47,234 nucleotides of DNA from a virus, in the IMG/VR virus record IMGVR_UViG_3300030390_002035, positions 1-47,234 of that record. One strand, 5' to 3'. Every line of letters starts with the position of its first letter. The first letter of the stretch is position 1. The notes under the pieces are model-generated. The model ran no database searches and was not told the origin of the DNA. It worked only from the letters and a program-made list of their open reading frames with translations. The position numbers and the translations under genes were made by a program. This document shows, one piece after another, positions 27,962 through 37,260 of the stretch.

Positions 27962-30307
27962 ATGGCGGCTAACCCAGAATTAGAAAAAGGAAAAAAATTA
28001 TTAAAAGATCAAACTGATGAAGTTGGTTTTTTAGACAATGCCTTTAAGTCATTAGCTGCCACTATATCTACTACTTTAGAAGATGCTATTGACCAAATGA
28101 ATGGTCTAGATACAATCACTAAAAAAGTAGCACAATCATATCAAAAAGATATAGCAAATTCCATTAAAAAAACAACTTCAGGTTTAGAAGAAACAATTGC
28201 CCTTCAATTAAAAATTAAACAAGGTGTAAATGTTGAAGCTGATCTTAAGAAAAAAATGGATGCTCTTGAGGTTAGAAGAATAGCTACCCTTAAAAAAATT
28301 ATGATGGCTGGTAAAGAACTAGGCATTGATACTATGGAGTTAAAGGTTCAATTAAAGGAACAATATGATCTTGAGCTAAAGCTTCTTGGAGCTATGAAAA
28401 AACAAAATGCTGAAACTCAAAAAGCAAAACCTTTATTTCAACTACTTAAAGAAAATGCTGGAAGTATAGCAGATAAAATAGATAAATCCGGTACTTTATC
28501 TAAAGTATTAAAGGGAGGGATTGGTTCTGTTCTTACACCAATGAGGTTATTAGAATTAGCTATAGTCGGGGTATTTGATGCTATGACAGCAATAGATAAA
28601 CAAAATGGTAAATTAGCTAAAAATCTTAATATTAATGTATCAGAGGCAGCTGCTCTATCTAGTAAACTTTCAACAGCAGCAAATAATTCAGGTGAATTAT
28701 CAATTACCACCTTAGGATTAGGCGAAGCATTAATGGCTGCTAATGGTGAGTTAGGAATATTTAATACAACTATTGATGATAATTTAATATTATTTGAAAA
28801 ATTACATAAAACAGCAGGCCTAACTTATGGGGAATTAAAAGGTGTTAAATCTATTACAGATGCCACGGGTGGTGATTTAGAGAAAAATACTAAAGAAATA
28901 ATGGCTCAAGCCCGATTAACGGGGCAAAAGTTTGGAGTTGCTTTAAACGAAAAAGAAGTATTAAAAGATATTAGTAATGTATCTAAAGCTACTACATTAT
29001 CATTAGGTAAAAACCCGGGTCAAATTGCTAATGCAGTTGCAGCTACTAAAGCTTTAGGTATGGAAATGTCTAAAGTAGAAGGTATAGCTGATAGTTTACT
29101 TAATTTTGAATCATCAATCGAAAAAGAATTAGAAGCAGAATTACTATTAGGTAAAGACATTAATTTAGAAAAAGCAAGACAAGCAGCTTTAAACAATGAT
29201 ATAGCAGGTGTAGCAGAAGAAATAGCTAAACAAGCAGGTTCAGCAGCTGATTTTGGAAAAATGAATAGAATACAACAACAAGCATTGGCTGATGCTGTTG
29301 GGATGTCTAGAGAGGATTTAGCTAGTTCTTTATTTGTACAAGAACAAATTGGTAATCTTACAGGTGAAGAATATAAATTAAGAGAAAAACAAATTAAAGG
29401 ACTTCAAGCAGAAGGATTATCCCAAGATGAAATTAAAGCAAAATTAGGAAAACAAAGTATAGAGGATTTAAAAAATCAAAATAGTGTTCAAGAAAATTTA
29501 AATAAATCAGTTTCTAAAATGAAAGAGGTATTTATGAGCATAGCAGCCCCTTTAATGCAGATTATAACCCCAATAGTAGAATTATTAATACCTGCACTCC
29601 AATCTATTCAATTTATATTAGCTCCTGTTTTCGATACCTTTAAAGGTATTGCGGGTATATTAACAGGTAATATAGAAAGTTTAGGTACTATGGAAAAAAT
29701 AATGGGGGGTATTGGTATTGCAGCTTTAGCCTATTTAGGTGTAATTAAATCAATTGCTCTATACAAGGGTATTATGGCAGCGAGAGATGGAACTGCTTTA
29801 TTAACACAAACTGCAATTCTTGCTTTAGAAAAATCTAAAAAGAAGGGTATACTTTCAACCATAGGTGCTATGACAATACAGTTAGGGATCCAATTAGGGA
29901 TATTAAGTGCCTCTTTAGCATCTAACGCAGCAGTTACTTTTGGTATAGGTGTTGCTATTGCTGTAGCAGCTGCAGCTGCAGGTTATGCAGCAATAAAAGC
30001 TTTAACCGGTGATGACATAATGTCACCAGGATCAAATTCATCTGGATATGGTTCTAGAACATTATTTGGCCCAGAAGGTGCAATAGCATTAAACAATAAA
30101 GATACAGTTATAGCAGGTACAAATTTATTTAAAGGAAATGATGTAGTATCATCACCAGCAGGAGCAATTCAAATGCCAGATAACTCAGAAGCAAAAAGAA
30201 CAAATCAATTATTACAATCACTCATTAATAGACCTGAACCTAAAGTACAAATGGATTCAATTGAAGTTGGTACCGTAGCAGGAATGAGTGCATTCTCTAT
30301 ACAATAA
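27962..30307 (+). CDS. Tape measure protein
   Basis: This 781-aa protein probably sets tail length and sits inside the tube. The N-terminal half is helical and coiled-coil-like (for example KKVAQSYQKDIANSIKKTTS and QLKEQYDLELKLLGAMKKQN). The C-terminal half has the hydrophobic segments typical of tape measures: about 520-556 (SIAAPLMQIITPIVELLIPA), 583-605 (GIGIAALAYLGVIKSIALYK) and 655-683 (TFGIGVAIAVAAAAAGYAAI). It ends in a Gly-rich tail with GPEGAIALNNKDTVIAGTNL, a segment familiar from tape measures of marine phages. Position right after the chaperone-like pair supports the call. The T4 equivalent gp29 is 590 aa. Confidence 0.85.
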   Translation: MAANPELEKGKKLLKDQTDEVGFLDNAFKSLAATISTTLEDAIDQMNGLDTITKKVAQSYQKDIANSIKKTTSGLEETIALQLKIKQGVNVEADLKKKMDALEVRRIATLKKIMMAGKELGIDTMELKVQLKEQYDLELKLLGAMKKQNAETQKAKPLFQLLKENAGSIADKIDKSGTLSKVLKGGIGSVLTPMRLLELAIVGVFDAMTAIDKQNGKLAKNLNINVSEAAALSSKLSTAANNSGELSITTLGLGEALMAANGELGIFNTTIDDNLILFEKLHKTAGLTYGELKGVKSITDATGGDLEKNTKEIMAQARLTGQKFGVALNEKEVLKDISNVSKATTLSLGKNPGQIANAVAATKALGMEMSKVEGIADSLLNFESSIEKELEAELLLGKDINLEKARQAALNNDIAGVAEEIAKQAGSAADFGKMNRIQQQALADAVGMSREDLASSLFVQEQIGNLTGEEYKLREKQIKGLQAEGLSQDEIKAKLGKQSIEDLKNQNSVQENLNKSVSKMKEVFMSIAAPLMQIITPIVELLIPALQSIQFILAPVFDTFKGIAGILTGNIESLGTMEKIMGGIGIAALAYLGVIKSIALYKGIMAARDGTALLTQTAILALEKSKKKGILSTIGAMTIQLGIQLGILSASLASNAAVTFGIGVAIAVAAAAAGYAAIKALTGDDIMSPGSNSSGYGSRTLFGPEGAIALNNKDTVIAGTNLFKGNDVVSSPAGAIQMPDNSEAKRTNQLLQSLINRPEPKVQMDSIEVGTVAGMSAFSIQ

Positions 30308-30308
30308 T

Positions 30309-30324
30309 AATATTTATAACAAAA
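30309..30324 (+). promoter_or_regulatory. Putative late promoter of the baseplate genes
   Basis: AATATTTATAACAAAA overlaps the region just after the tape measure stop and lies about 40 bases before the ATG at 30350. It is the last clear late motif before the replication region. Confidence 0.68.
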
Positions 30325-30349
30325 CGTTTAACCATTAAAAATCAAAATT

Positions 30350-30538
30350 ATGCCTTTATTAAACAAATTTGAAAATCAGGGAAGTACATTAACTCCACTA
30401 AGAGGAGAACAACCTTCTGCTCCTTTAAAAGGAAATGGAGTAATCCCTATTAATAATACATTTGAAGCTGGTACTTACCAAGATTATGTAGTTGATACCC
30501 CAAGAGCATCAGATGTAACAGGTAATGTAGGTAACTAA
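30350..30538 (+). CDS. Small hypothetical protein (62 aa)
   Basis: This short, polar protein (MPLLNKFENQGSTLTPLRGE, then a linker and GTYQDYVVDTPRASDVTGNV) has no recognisable domain. It is preceded by a late motif and ends 2 bases before the TTG start of the next gene, so its translation may be needed to deliver ribosomes to that weak start. It may be a small baseplate linker or a leader-type coupling ORF. Confidence 0.6.
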   Translation: MPLLNKFENQGSTLTPLRGEQPSAPLKGNGVIPINNTFEAGTYQDYVVDTPRASDVTGNVGN

Positions 30539-30540
30539 AA

Positions 30541-32712
30541 TTGCCTAGATTATTAAATATAAAAACAGACCTTTCTTCTTATAAAACAGCCCAATATGGA
30601 TATGATAGAAGAGGAGCAGGGCCTCGCAATACTAATGCGAGTGGCCAACCCTATGAATTAGAAAACCTTCCAACACGAAAATTTGATGAAAGTGATTTTG
30701 AAAGTAGTGTACAAAATCGACAATTTACAGATTTTATATTAAGGGGAGGTCAATTATTACCTGAAACTATTGCCACAGATGTTTCAAGATTAACAAAAAT
30801 GTTTAAGGATTTAAAATCTCCAAACGGGCTTTTATTTACAGCTAAACAAAATGTTTTATCAAAAAGTGGAGTTAATGTTTTAGCTGTTAGTAATAGTGAT
30901 GAAAATTCTAAAAATAGAAGAGCTTTAAATAATGGCCTTTATTTACCAACTTCAACTTTAGCACAAGCAGCAGTTAATCCTTTAGGAGGACACTTACTTA
31001 AACAAGGAACAGACCCAACAGCATCTACAGGACCAGATGGAGGTATATTTGGTGGTATATTAAATAATCTTTTTAATTTAGATATTCAAGATCCTTTAAG
31101 AAATCCTACTTATTTTTCTACCGTAGCTTATAATGAAAGAAAAGGTCTAAATGAACCAACTAGTAGATTAATTAGGTTTGCTAATATTAATGTAAATCAA
31201 AATACTAAGGGTGAAAATGAATTATATAATTATTCTGGAGGACCTAATTCTGTTTTAGGAGTAGGTAGAACTAGCATAAAAATGCCAAATGACCAAAGAA
31301 CAGGGTTAAATAATACAGTATTAAGAGATAGTAAATTTTTTACTACTGGGAAAACTTTAAATACTAATTTTGGTTTTAATTATAGTGTATTTAAAGGAGG
31401 TGTTACAAATCCAAATTTTGAAACTTTTAGAGGAGGTACTTATTTTGGAGATATATACAATTCTGGTTCTAAAACTGTAACAGGAAAATATTCATCTTTT
31501 ACAAATACCCCTTTACAAAATCTTTTAGGAACCAAAAATCTTACATTTAAAACTGTTAATGATAAAATAAATGGGGCTCAAATAAGCTTAGTAGGTCAAA
31601 GTGTTTATCAAAATGGCTTCGAAAATAATTCCAGCGTTAAAGGTTTAGGTACAACTACAGATTATTCCACCATAATGGGTTTAGGTACAGAGAATGTAGT
31701 TACCGATAATAATTTATATAATAGCCCTACAACCCAAGATTTTAGAACAAAAACTCCTGCTTCAGGATCTACAAAAAGTTTAGATTATACTTTAAGTACA
31801 AATCGATATGAAGGTAGAGTTAATTTAGGAGAGGCTGGGAAGAGAAATACTTCTACAAGTTATGTAGTAGGTAATTCAACAGCATTAGATAAAATAAATG
31901 CCCTAACTTTATATCAATCTGAAAATGTGTCTAACAGTAAAGAAAGACCAGTAAATGATTTATGTAAATTTAGAATTGGAGTTATTTCTAATGATGATCC
32001 AAATAAAAAAACCTATATCCATTTTAGAGCTTTTATAGATAATATGAGTGATGACTACACAGCAGAGTGGGGAGCCCAAAAATTTGCAGGTAGAGCGGAA
32101 AATTTGTATAATTATAAAGGATTTGATAGAAAATTTAATTTAAGTTGGACGGTAGCAGCTCAATCAAAACAAGAGTTAATCCCAATGTATCAAAAATTAA
32201 ATTATCTAGCATCGGTATGTGCTCCTGATTATTCAGATAATGGATATATGAGAGGTAATTTAATAGAATTAACAGTTGGTGGATACCTTGTTAACCAGGT
32301 TGGAATAATGACAGGAATTAATTATACTGTACCTATGGAATCACCATGGGAAATAGCAATACCTGATACTCAACTTGTAAATTCAACAGGAGTTTTAAGT
32401 GATCCAAGTGTTAAAGAATTACCATTTATGATAAAAGTATCAGGATTTAGCTTTATACCAATTCATGATTTTGTACCTAATGTACAGAAAAATGATTACT
32501 TTGAAACTAACCAAGAGGGTAAAGGTGTATTAGGTGATTTATCTAAATTTGGTGATGAAAAATATATTGCATTGTCTAATGGGATTAGTGGTGATAGTTA
32601 TATTAATTCACAAAAATTAAAAGATAATGAAAATGCAGTTGCATTTTTAACTTCGAAGGAAGGGCAAGAACTTTTCACTAATGCATTTTCAAATCTATCA
32701 AATATTGTTTAA
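30541..32712 (+). CDS. Baseplate / tail-tube-type protein (gp48/gp54-like), TTG start
   Basis: This 723-aa structural protein is read from TTG at 30541: an in-frame stop lies at 30532 and the first in-frame ATG is near codon 88. The N-terminal two thirds is Asn/Gly/Thr-rich and probably forms loops or fibre-like parts. The C-terminal third is conserved: IHFRAFIDNMSDDYTAEWGA, FAGRAENLYNYKGFDRKFNL, LIPMYQKLNYLASVCAPDYS and PMESPWEIAIPD. This pattern belongs to tube-fold proteins at the baseplate centre, such as gp48 and gp54, which initiate the tube. Which of the two it replaces cannot be said. Confidence 0.7.
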   Translation: MPRLLNIKTDLSSYKTAQYGYDRRGAGPRNTNASGQPYELENLPTRKFDESDFESSVQNRQFTDFILRGGQLLPETIATDVSRLTKMFKDLKSPNGLLFTAKQNVLSKSGVNVLAVSNSDENSKNRRALNNGLYLPTSTLAQAAVNPLGGHLLKQGTDPTASTGPDGGIFGGILNNLFNLDIQDPLRNPTYFSTVAYNERKGLNEPTSRLIRFANINVNQNTKGENELYNYSGGPNSVLGVGRTSIKMPNDQRTGLNNTVLRDSKFFTTGKTLNTNFGFNYSVFKGGVTNPNFETFRGGTYFGDIYNSGSKTVTGKYSSFTNTPLQNLLGTKNLTFKTVNDKINGAQISLVGQSVYQNGFENNSSVKGLGTTTDYSTIMGLGTENVVTDNNLYNSPTTQDFRTKTPASGSTKSLDYTLSTNRYEGRVNLGEAGKRNTSTSYVVGNSTALDKINALTLYQSENVSNSKERPVNDLCKFRIGVISNDDPNKKTYIHFRAFIDNMSDDYTAEWGAQKFAGRAENLYNYKGFDRKFNLSWTVAAQSKQELIPMYQKLNYLASVCAPDYSDNGYMRGNLIELTVGGYLVNQVGIMTGINYTVPMESPWEIAIPDTQLVNSTGVLSDPSVKELPFMIKVSGFSFIPIHDFVPNVQKNDYFETNQEGKGVLGDLSKFGDEKYIALSNGISGDSYINSQKLKDNENAVAFLTSKEGQELFTNAFSNLSNIV

Positions 32713-32714
32713 TT

Positions 32715-33020
32715 ATGGGTAGATATACTAATATAACGAATGAACAAACACCAAAAGGGAAACAGTATAAATCAACAGTTAAATATCCAGATATCCCTTT
32801 AAGTTTTAATGATACTTATGCCTATACTGATGAAGGGGATAGATTTGATATTTTAGCTCAAACCTACTATAATAACCCTCAATTATGGTGGGTTATTTCT
32901 ATAGCAAACCCTCAATTTAATCAAAATTCTATATATCCACCTTTAGGAGTACAAATTAGAATTCCTTTTAATATAAGTGCAATACTTCTTCAATATGATA
33001 AATTAAATGAATACAATTAG
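32715..33020 (+). CDS. Baseplate wedge protein, gp53-like (LysM type)
   Basis: This 101-aa protein carries the segment DEGDRFDILAQTYYNNPQLWWVISIANP (seen here as GDRFDILAQTYYNNP and LWWVISIANP), which is a LysM-like fold found in T4 gp53 and in tail proteins of many contractile phages. The C-terminus (YPPLGVQIRIPFNISAILLQ) supplies the final strand of that fold. It is shorter than T4 gp53 (196 aa), so only the core domain is present. The neighbouring baseplate genes, with 2-base gaps on both sides, support the assignment. Confidence 0.8.
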   Translation: MGRYTNITNEQTPKGKQYKSTVKYPDIPLSFNDTYAYTDEGDRFDILAQTYYNNPQLWWVISIANPQFNQNSIYPPLGVQIRIPFNISAILLQYDKLNEYN

Positions 33021-33022
33021 TT

Positions 33023-36000
33023 ATGACTGGAAATATAATAGGGGAACCAATTACAGAGGAAATAGATAACCAAATAAAATTTAGACAACAAATTCATGGA
33101 GCAGGATATATTCCTGGTACTCAAAACTTACAAAGAACCCCTGAAGTTCAAAATTATTTAAACAATAGAAATGCTTGGATAAAAATGGCATCTGGAGTAA
33201 GTTTATCTGGTTCAGTAGCAGTAGAAAAAATTAAAGGAATTTCATCTGATGAAGGAGGTTATCTTACAGACACAGAAATAGCAAACATACAAGGAACGGG
33301 TTTAGCGGAAAGAATAATTTTATTTAACTCTACCCAAAAATATGATAAAACTACTAAATCTTATGATAAAAGAAGTGGCGCAAGAACAAATAATTCTTTT
33401 ACAGATAGTATAGATAAAATGTATGGTGGTTTAGGTAGTAACCAAAGAGGATTACAACCTGTACCTGGTATAACAGGTATATCTATAGAATGTTTAAATA
33501 GAGGTTCTATTAGAAAGGCAACAGTTAATTTAAAAGCATATAATAAATTTCAATTTGGTTTAATCGAATTACTTTACTTAAGATTAGGATATTTAATGAT
33601 GTTGGAGTGGGGATGGGATAAATACATAGAGAAAATTGAACCAGGTAAAAACGCAATTTCACCTCCAATAGTAACGATTAACGATATGGGATCTACTATT
33701 ATTGAAAATCAATGGTTTAATGGTAATAATTACAGTCAAACAGATATGTTAAATTTAACATTAGCTTATCAAGATAAGTATAAAGGTAATTATGGAGGGT
33801 TTTTTGGTAAAGTTTCTAATTTCCAATGGAAATTAAATTCTGATAACACGTACGATATTACCGTTAACCTAATTACTTTAGGATCAGTAATAGAATCTTT
33901 AAATATAAAAATACCAGAATTTAACATTGAGAAACTTGAACTTTTACAACGTAAAGAAGACCTTGGTAAAGAAATAGGATTAGAATCTATTAAAGAAGTA
34001 GAAGAATCTGATAATGTTATTTTAACTAATATAGGATCAGATAGATTAAATCAATGGCTTAGTACTACTATTATAAATTTTGGGGCACTTAAAACTAAAA
34101 CTACTGCTGATGAAACAAAAGATTATATATTTGGGAGAGATTTAGTTGGAGTTGATGTAGGTGGAAAATCATATAGGACAACATGGATAGATAATATTCC
34201 AAAAGAAAGTCAATACTTTGTAAGATTTGGAGCTTTTTTAACAATTCTCCAAAAATTAGCAATTGTAAATGTTATAAATGGTTCATCAACTTCTGATAGA
34301 GAATTAGTATTCGAACAAGACACAGAATCAGTTAGGTGTAATTACCAAATGAATTTAGTTCCTTTAAATGCTAATAAAGTTATATTTAGTCCTCTTATGG
34401 AACAAGATTTTGTAGATGCAATTAACAAAGATGTTGAAAAAACACCCCTTCAATCTTTTAAAAATCAGATAGCAGAATTTGCTACTAAAAAAGATGATGT
34501 AGTTTATGGTAAACTTTTAAATTGTTACTTAAATTTAACTTTTATACAACAAGCATTTTTGGATGCTACAAATTCTGAAGAAGAAGTTGGATTATTTGAA
34601 TTTCTTCAAGAAATTTGTAAGGGTATAAATGAATCAACAGGTAATTGTACTAATTTAGAAGTAATAATAAAAAAAGATAAAACTATTGTTATTATAGATC
34701 AAAACCAAATAAAAGGAGGAGATAAGTTAATTGCAGGATTTAAAGAAACTACCCCAATAAACATTTATGGTTATAATCCTAATGGTAGTAGCTCTTTTGT
34801 TAAAAATTTTGATTTTAAGACTAAAATAACCCCAAATTTAGCAAATATGGTAACTATTGGGGCTACAGCATCTGATGATAAGGGTATAAACGCTATACCT
34901 TTTAAAAAATGGAACCAAGGGTTAAGTAATAGATTTGGACTTTCTCAACAGTATGATCAAAAACCAACAGCAGAAGAAAAATCAAAAGAAAAAGATGAAA
35001 CCATCAAAAAAGCTTTTGCAAGTGATGTTAAAGATGGTACGGCAGGATATAATAGTGGTGTAGGTTATTATTGGGAGTTTGCGGACATTGAAATTAAAGG
35101 TATATGGGCAGAGGGGGTATCTTGGGTCTCTAATAGAGGCAGAGATTCAGTTAACCAAGAATTATTATCAATAGCTTTAAATAAATACAAAGATGCACTA
35201 GTTAATTATGATAATGACTGGGAAACAGGAAATCCTGAATCTAAAATATATAAAAATAGTGTAGAAGCTGAAAATAATTATTTAGTATATCTTACAAAAG
35301 CATTTGGAGGAGATTCAGGATATAAAATTGGGCAGAGATATATGAAAAATAATCATGGGGACCCTGAATATACTTTTAAAACAAAGAAAATCAAAACAAC
35401 GAGGAAAGATGGTTTATACTTTAAGTGGGATAATAATGATTTTATCCAACAAGGTAAAAATTCTTTTAAAAAATATATGTCAAATATTAATAAAGAAGAA
35501 GCATTAGCTTCTATACCTATAATATCGGGGGCAGGTTTTATACCTTTAGAATTAGGTATAACAATGGAAGGTTTAACTGGAATAAGAATTTATAATAGAT
35601 TAAACATTAATACTAAATTTCTTCCAAGTTCTTACCCAAAAAATCTAAAATTTATAATTAAAGGAGTAAACCATAAAATATCTAATAATATATGGGATAC
35701 AAATCTTAGTACAATATCTATCCCGGTATCTGGAGAATCCTCAACTAAAAAGGAAGCGTCAAGAGCTGAAGAAGCTGCTACAGCAGTAAACAGCTCGGTA
35801 TCTTATGCTAGTTATAGTGTTAAACGTATTACTAATGCACAACAAAAAAATAATATTCAAGTAGTAGCTACTTATTTAAAAGAAGCAGGTGTAACCAGAG
35901 ATGGAGCTAAAGGCCTTATTGGTAATCTTTTAGGTGAATCAACACTAGACCCCGCAATAGTAGAAAGAGTAAGAGCGGATGCGGGATATACAACTTCTAG

Positions 36001-36376
36001 TGAAATAGGTGGAAAAGGAGGTTTTGGTATAGCTCAATGGACAGGGCAAAGACCAGGTGGGCGTAGGAAACAACTTGAAGCTGCTGCTGGTGGGAATTTA
36101 GCTAAAAGAAATAGTTTAGATTTCCAATCAGAGTTTCTTATAAAGGAATTAAAAAATAAATATTTTAGTGTTTTTCAACAATTAAAATCAAGTAATAGTA
36201 TTGAAAAAAGTACTATAATTGTTTTAGAAAAATTTGAAGTACCTGGGTCTTATATAACATTTAAGGAAAACCCAAGTTCATTTGTTGCAGAACAAAAATA
36301 TAATGCCACCAAAAATAAAAGAATAGCTTTAGCACTTCGAGCAGGAGAAGATGTAGACAAAATTTATAACGCATAA
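33023..36376 (+). CDS. Baseplate hub protein with C-terminal tail lysozyme
   Basis: This 1117-aa protein joins hub and cell-wall-cutting functions. The N-terminal part (to about 320) has the pattern ISIECLNRGSIRKATVNLKA, FGLIELLYLRLGYLMMLEWG and VSNFQWKLNSDNTYDITVNL, typical of gp27-type hub proteins of marine phages. Residues about 940-1117 form a lysozyme-like domain of the phage tail lysozyme type: KGLIGNLLGESTLDPAIVE (probable catalytic Glu about 972), then KGGFGIAQWTGQRPGGRRKQ and FLIKELKNKY. In T4, gp5 and gp27 are separate proteins; here one chain probably pierces the outer membrane and cuts peptidoglycan. It starts 2 bases after gp53-like. Confidence 0.82.
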   Translation: MTGNIIGEPITEEIDNQIKFRQQIHGAGYIPGTQNLQRTPEVQNYLNNRNAWIKMASGVSLSGSVAVEKIKGISSDEGGYLTDTEIANIQGTGLAERIILFNSTQKYDKTTKSYDKRSGARTNNSFTDSIDKMYGGLGSNQRGLQPVPGITGISIECLNRGSIRKATVNLKAYNKFQFGLIELLYLRLGYLMMLEWGWDKYIEKIEPGKNAISPPIVTINDMGSTIIENQWFNGNNYSQTDMLNLTLAYQDKYKGNYGGFFGKVSNFQWKLNSDNTYDITVNLITLGSVIESLNIKIPEFNIEKLELLQRKEDLGKEIGLESIKEVEESDNVILTNIGSDRLNQWLSTTIINFGALKTKTTADETKDYIFGRDLVGVDVGGKSYRTTWIDNIPKESQYFVRFGAFLTILQKLAIVNVINGSSTSDRELVFEQDTESVRCNYQMNLVPLNANKVIFSPLMEQDFVDAINKDVEKTPLQSFKNQIAEFATKKDDVVYGKLLNCYLNLTFIQQAFLDATNSEEEVGLFEFLQEICKGINESTGNCTNLEVIIKKDKTIVIIDQNQIKGGDKLIAGFKETTPINIYGYNPNGSSSFVKNFDFKTKITPNLANMVTIGATASDDKGINAIPFKKWNQGLSNRFGLSQQYDQKPTAEEKSKEKDETIKKAFASDVKDGTAGYNSGVGYYWEFADIEIKGIWAEGVSWVSNRGRDSVNQELLSIALNKYKDALVNYDNDWETGNPESKIYKNSVEAENNYLVYLTKAFGGDSGYKIGQRYMKNNHGDPEYTFKTKKIKTTRKDGLYFKWDNNDFIQQGKNSFKKYMSNINKEEALASIPIISGAGFIPLELGITMEGLTGIRIYNRLNINTKFLPSSYPKNLKFIIKGVNHKISNNIWDTNLSTISIPVSGESSTKKEASRAEEAATAVNSSVSYASYSVKRITNAQQKNNIQVVATYLKEAGVTRDGAKGLIGNLLGESTLDPAIVERVRADAGYTTSSEIGGKGGFGIAQWTGQRPGGRRKQLEAAAGGNLAKRNSLDFQSEFLIKELKNKYFSVFQQLKSSNSIEKSTIIVLEKFEVPGSYITFKENPSSFVAEQKYNATKNKRIALALRAGEDVDKIYNA

Positions 36377-36384
36377 AGTAAGAT

Positions 36385-37227
36385 ATGTATTACCCAAAAT
36401 CTCAAATAAAAACTGATTTATATACTAGCGGAGAAGAATTTATAACTTCTAATGATGGAATTGCTTATCAAGGTTATTATTTTTCTACATCAGATAATTT
36501 GTATTACACAGGAAGAAACCCCAATGATAAACCTAATTATCCTTTATCAATTATACCAAATTCACTAAGTCTTTTAAATAAAACAAATATTGAAGTTTCC
36601 GATATAGATTCTTATTATAATTACCCTTTAGAGTATAGTTTAGCCTTATCACAAAATACACCAAGTTTAAATACACCCCCATCTCTCCCTATTCAAACTA
36701 TAATTTTACCAACTGAAGAAGAGTATAAAATAACAGAATATCAACGATATTTTGTTAAAAAAGTAAATGAAATTATTTATATAGAAATTTCTCAAAAAGA
36801 ATATAAAAAGTATACAAGTCAAGACATAGATGTTAGTTATCAATTATACACCCCCTTTACTTTACCTTGGGTTATATCAGGTAATAGAAATGAAGTTTCA
36901 AATATAAATAAAAAAACAATACAAAGAATATCTTCTAATTTAATATTACCTGGTTTTAATTCTTATTTTAAAGGAAGATATGACCAATATTTTAAATACA
37001 CTCCAGGAGAAAATTTAAAAACTGATGGTAGTGAATTTTTAATTGAAAAATCAAACAAACCTTATATTGGTCTATACCATATCCACCCTAAAAAAGGCCC
37101 AATGGTAGGAGCTCAACATATAAATACCCCACATAATTATCTAATTCCAATTAGTGGATCAAACCAACAATATAAGGTTAATAAAATAGAAACTCAAAGT
37201 AGTAATAGAATAAGTGGAGGTTACTAA
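36385..37227 (+). CDS. Conserved hypothetical baseplate-region protein
   Basis: I do not recognise this 280-aa protein by name. The N-terminus (GEEFITSNDGIAYQGYYFST, then YTGRNPNDKPN) is a beta-rich pattern found in proteins of this position in marine T4-like phages. Near the C-terminus it has GLYHIHPKKGPMVGAQHINT followed by PHNYLIPI: four His in a short span, resembling a metal site, but the full JAMM motif (HxHP...S..D) is not complete. It is the last gene of the structural region and lies 8 bases after the hub gene. It could be a baseplate spike or tip component or an assembly factor. Confidence 0.72.
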   Translation: MYYPKSQIKTDLYTSGEEFITSNDGIAYQGYYFSTSDNLYYTGRNPNDKPNYPLSIIPNSLSLLNKTNIEVSDIDSYYNYPLEYSLALSQNTPSLNTPPSLPIQTIILPTEEEYKITEYQRYFVKKVNEIIYIEISQKEYKKYTSQDIDVSYQLYTPFTLPWVISGNRNEVSNINKKTIQRISSNLILPGFNSYFKGRYDQYFKYTPGENLKTDGSEFLIEKSNKPYIGLYHIHPKKGPMVGAQHINTPHNYLIPISGSNQQYKVNKIETQSSNRISGGY

Positions 37228-37229
37228 AT

Positions 37230-37244
37230 AATTTCGTATATTGG
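37230..37244 (+). promoter_or_regulatory. Putative non-late promoter of the polymerase gene
   Basis: AATTTCGTATATTGG shares the core TTTCGTATATT with the element at 17001 and lies 17 bases before the ATG at 37261. It marks the change from structural to replication genes. Confidence 0.48.
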
Positions 37245-37260
37245 AGTAAAATAAAGGTAT

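Noticed and set aside
4717-30307. T4-type late octamer TATAAATA reading on the minus strand, indicating antisense promoters
   Set aside because: TATTTATA sites do contain its complement, but there are no minus-strand genes, and their constant distance to + strand start codons favours + strand promoters.
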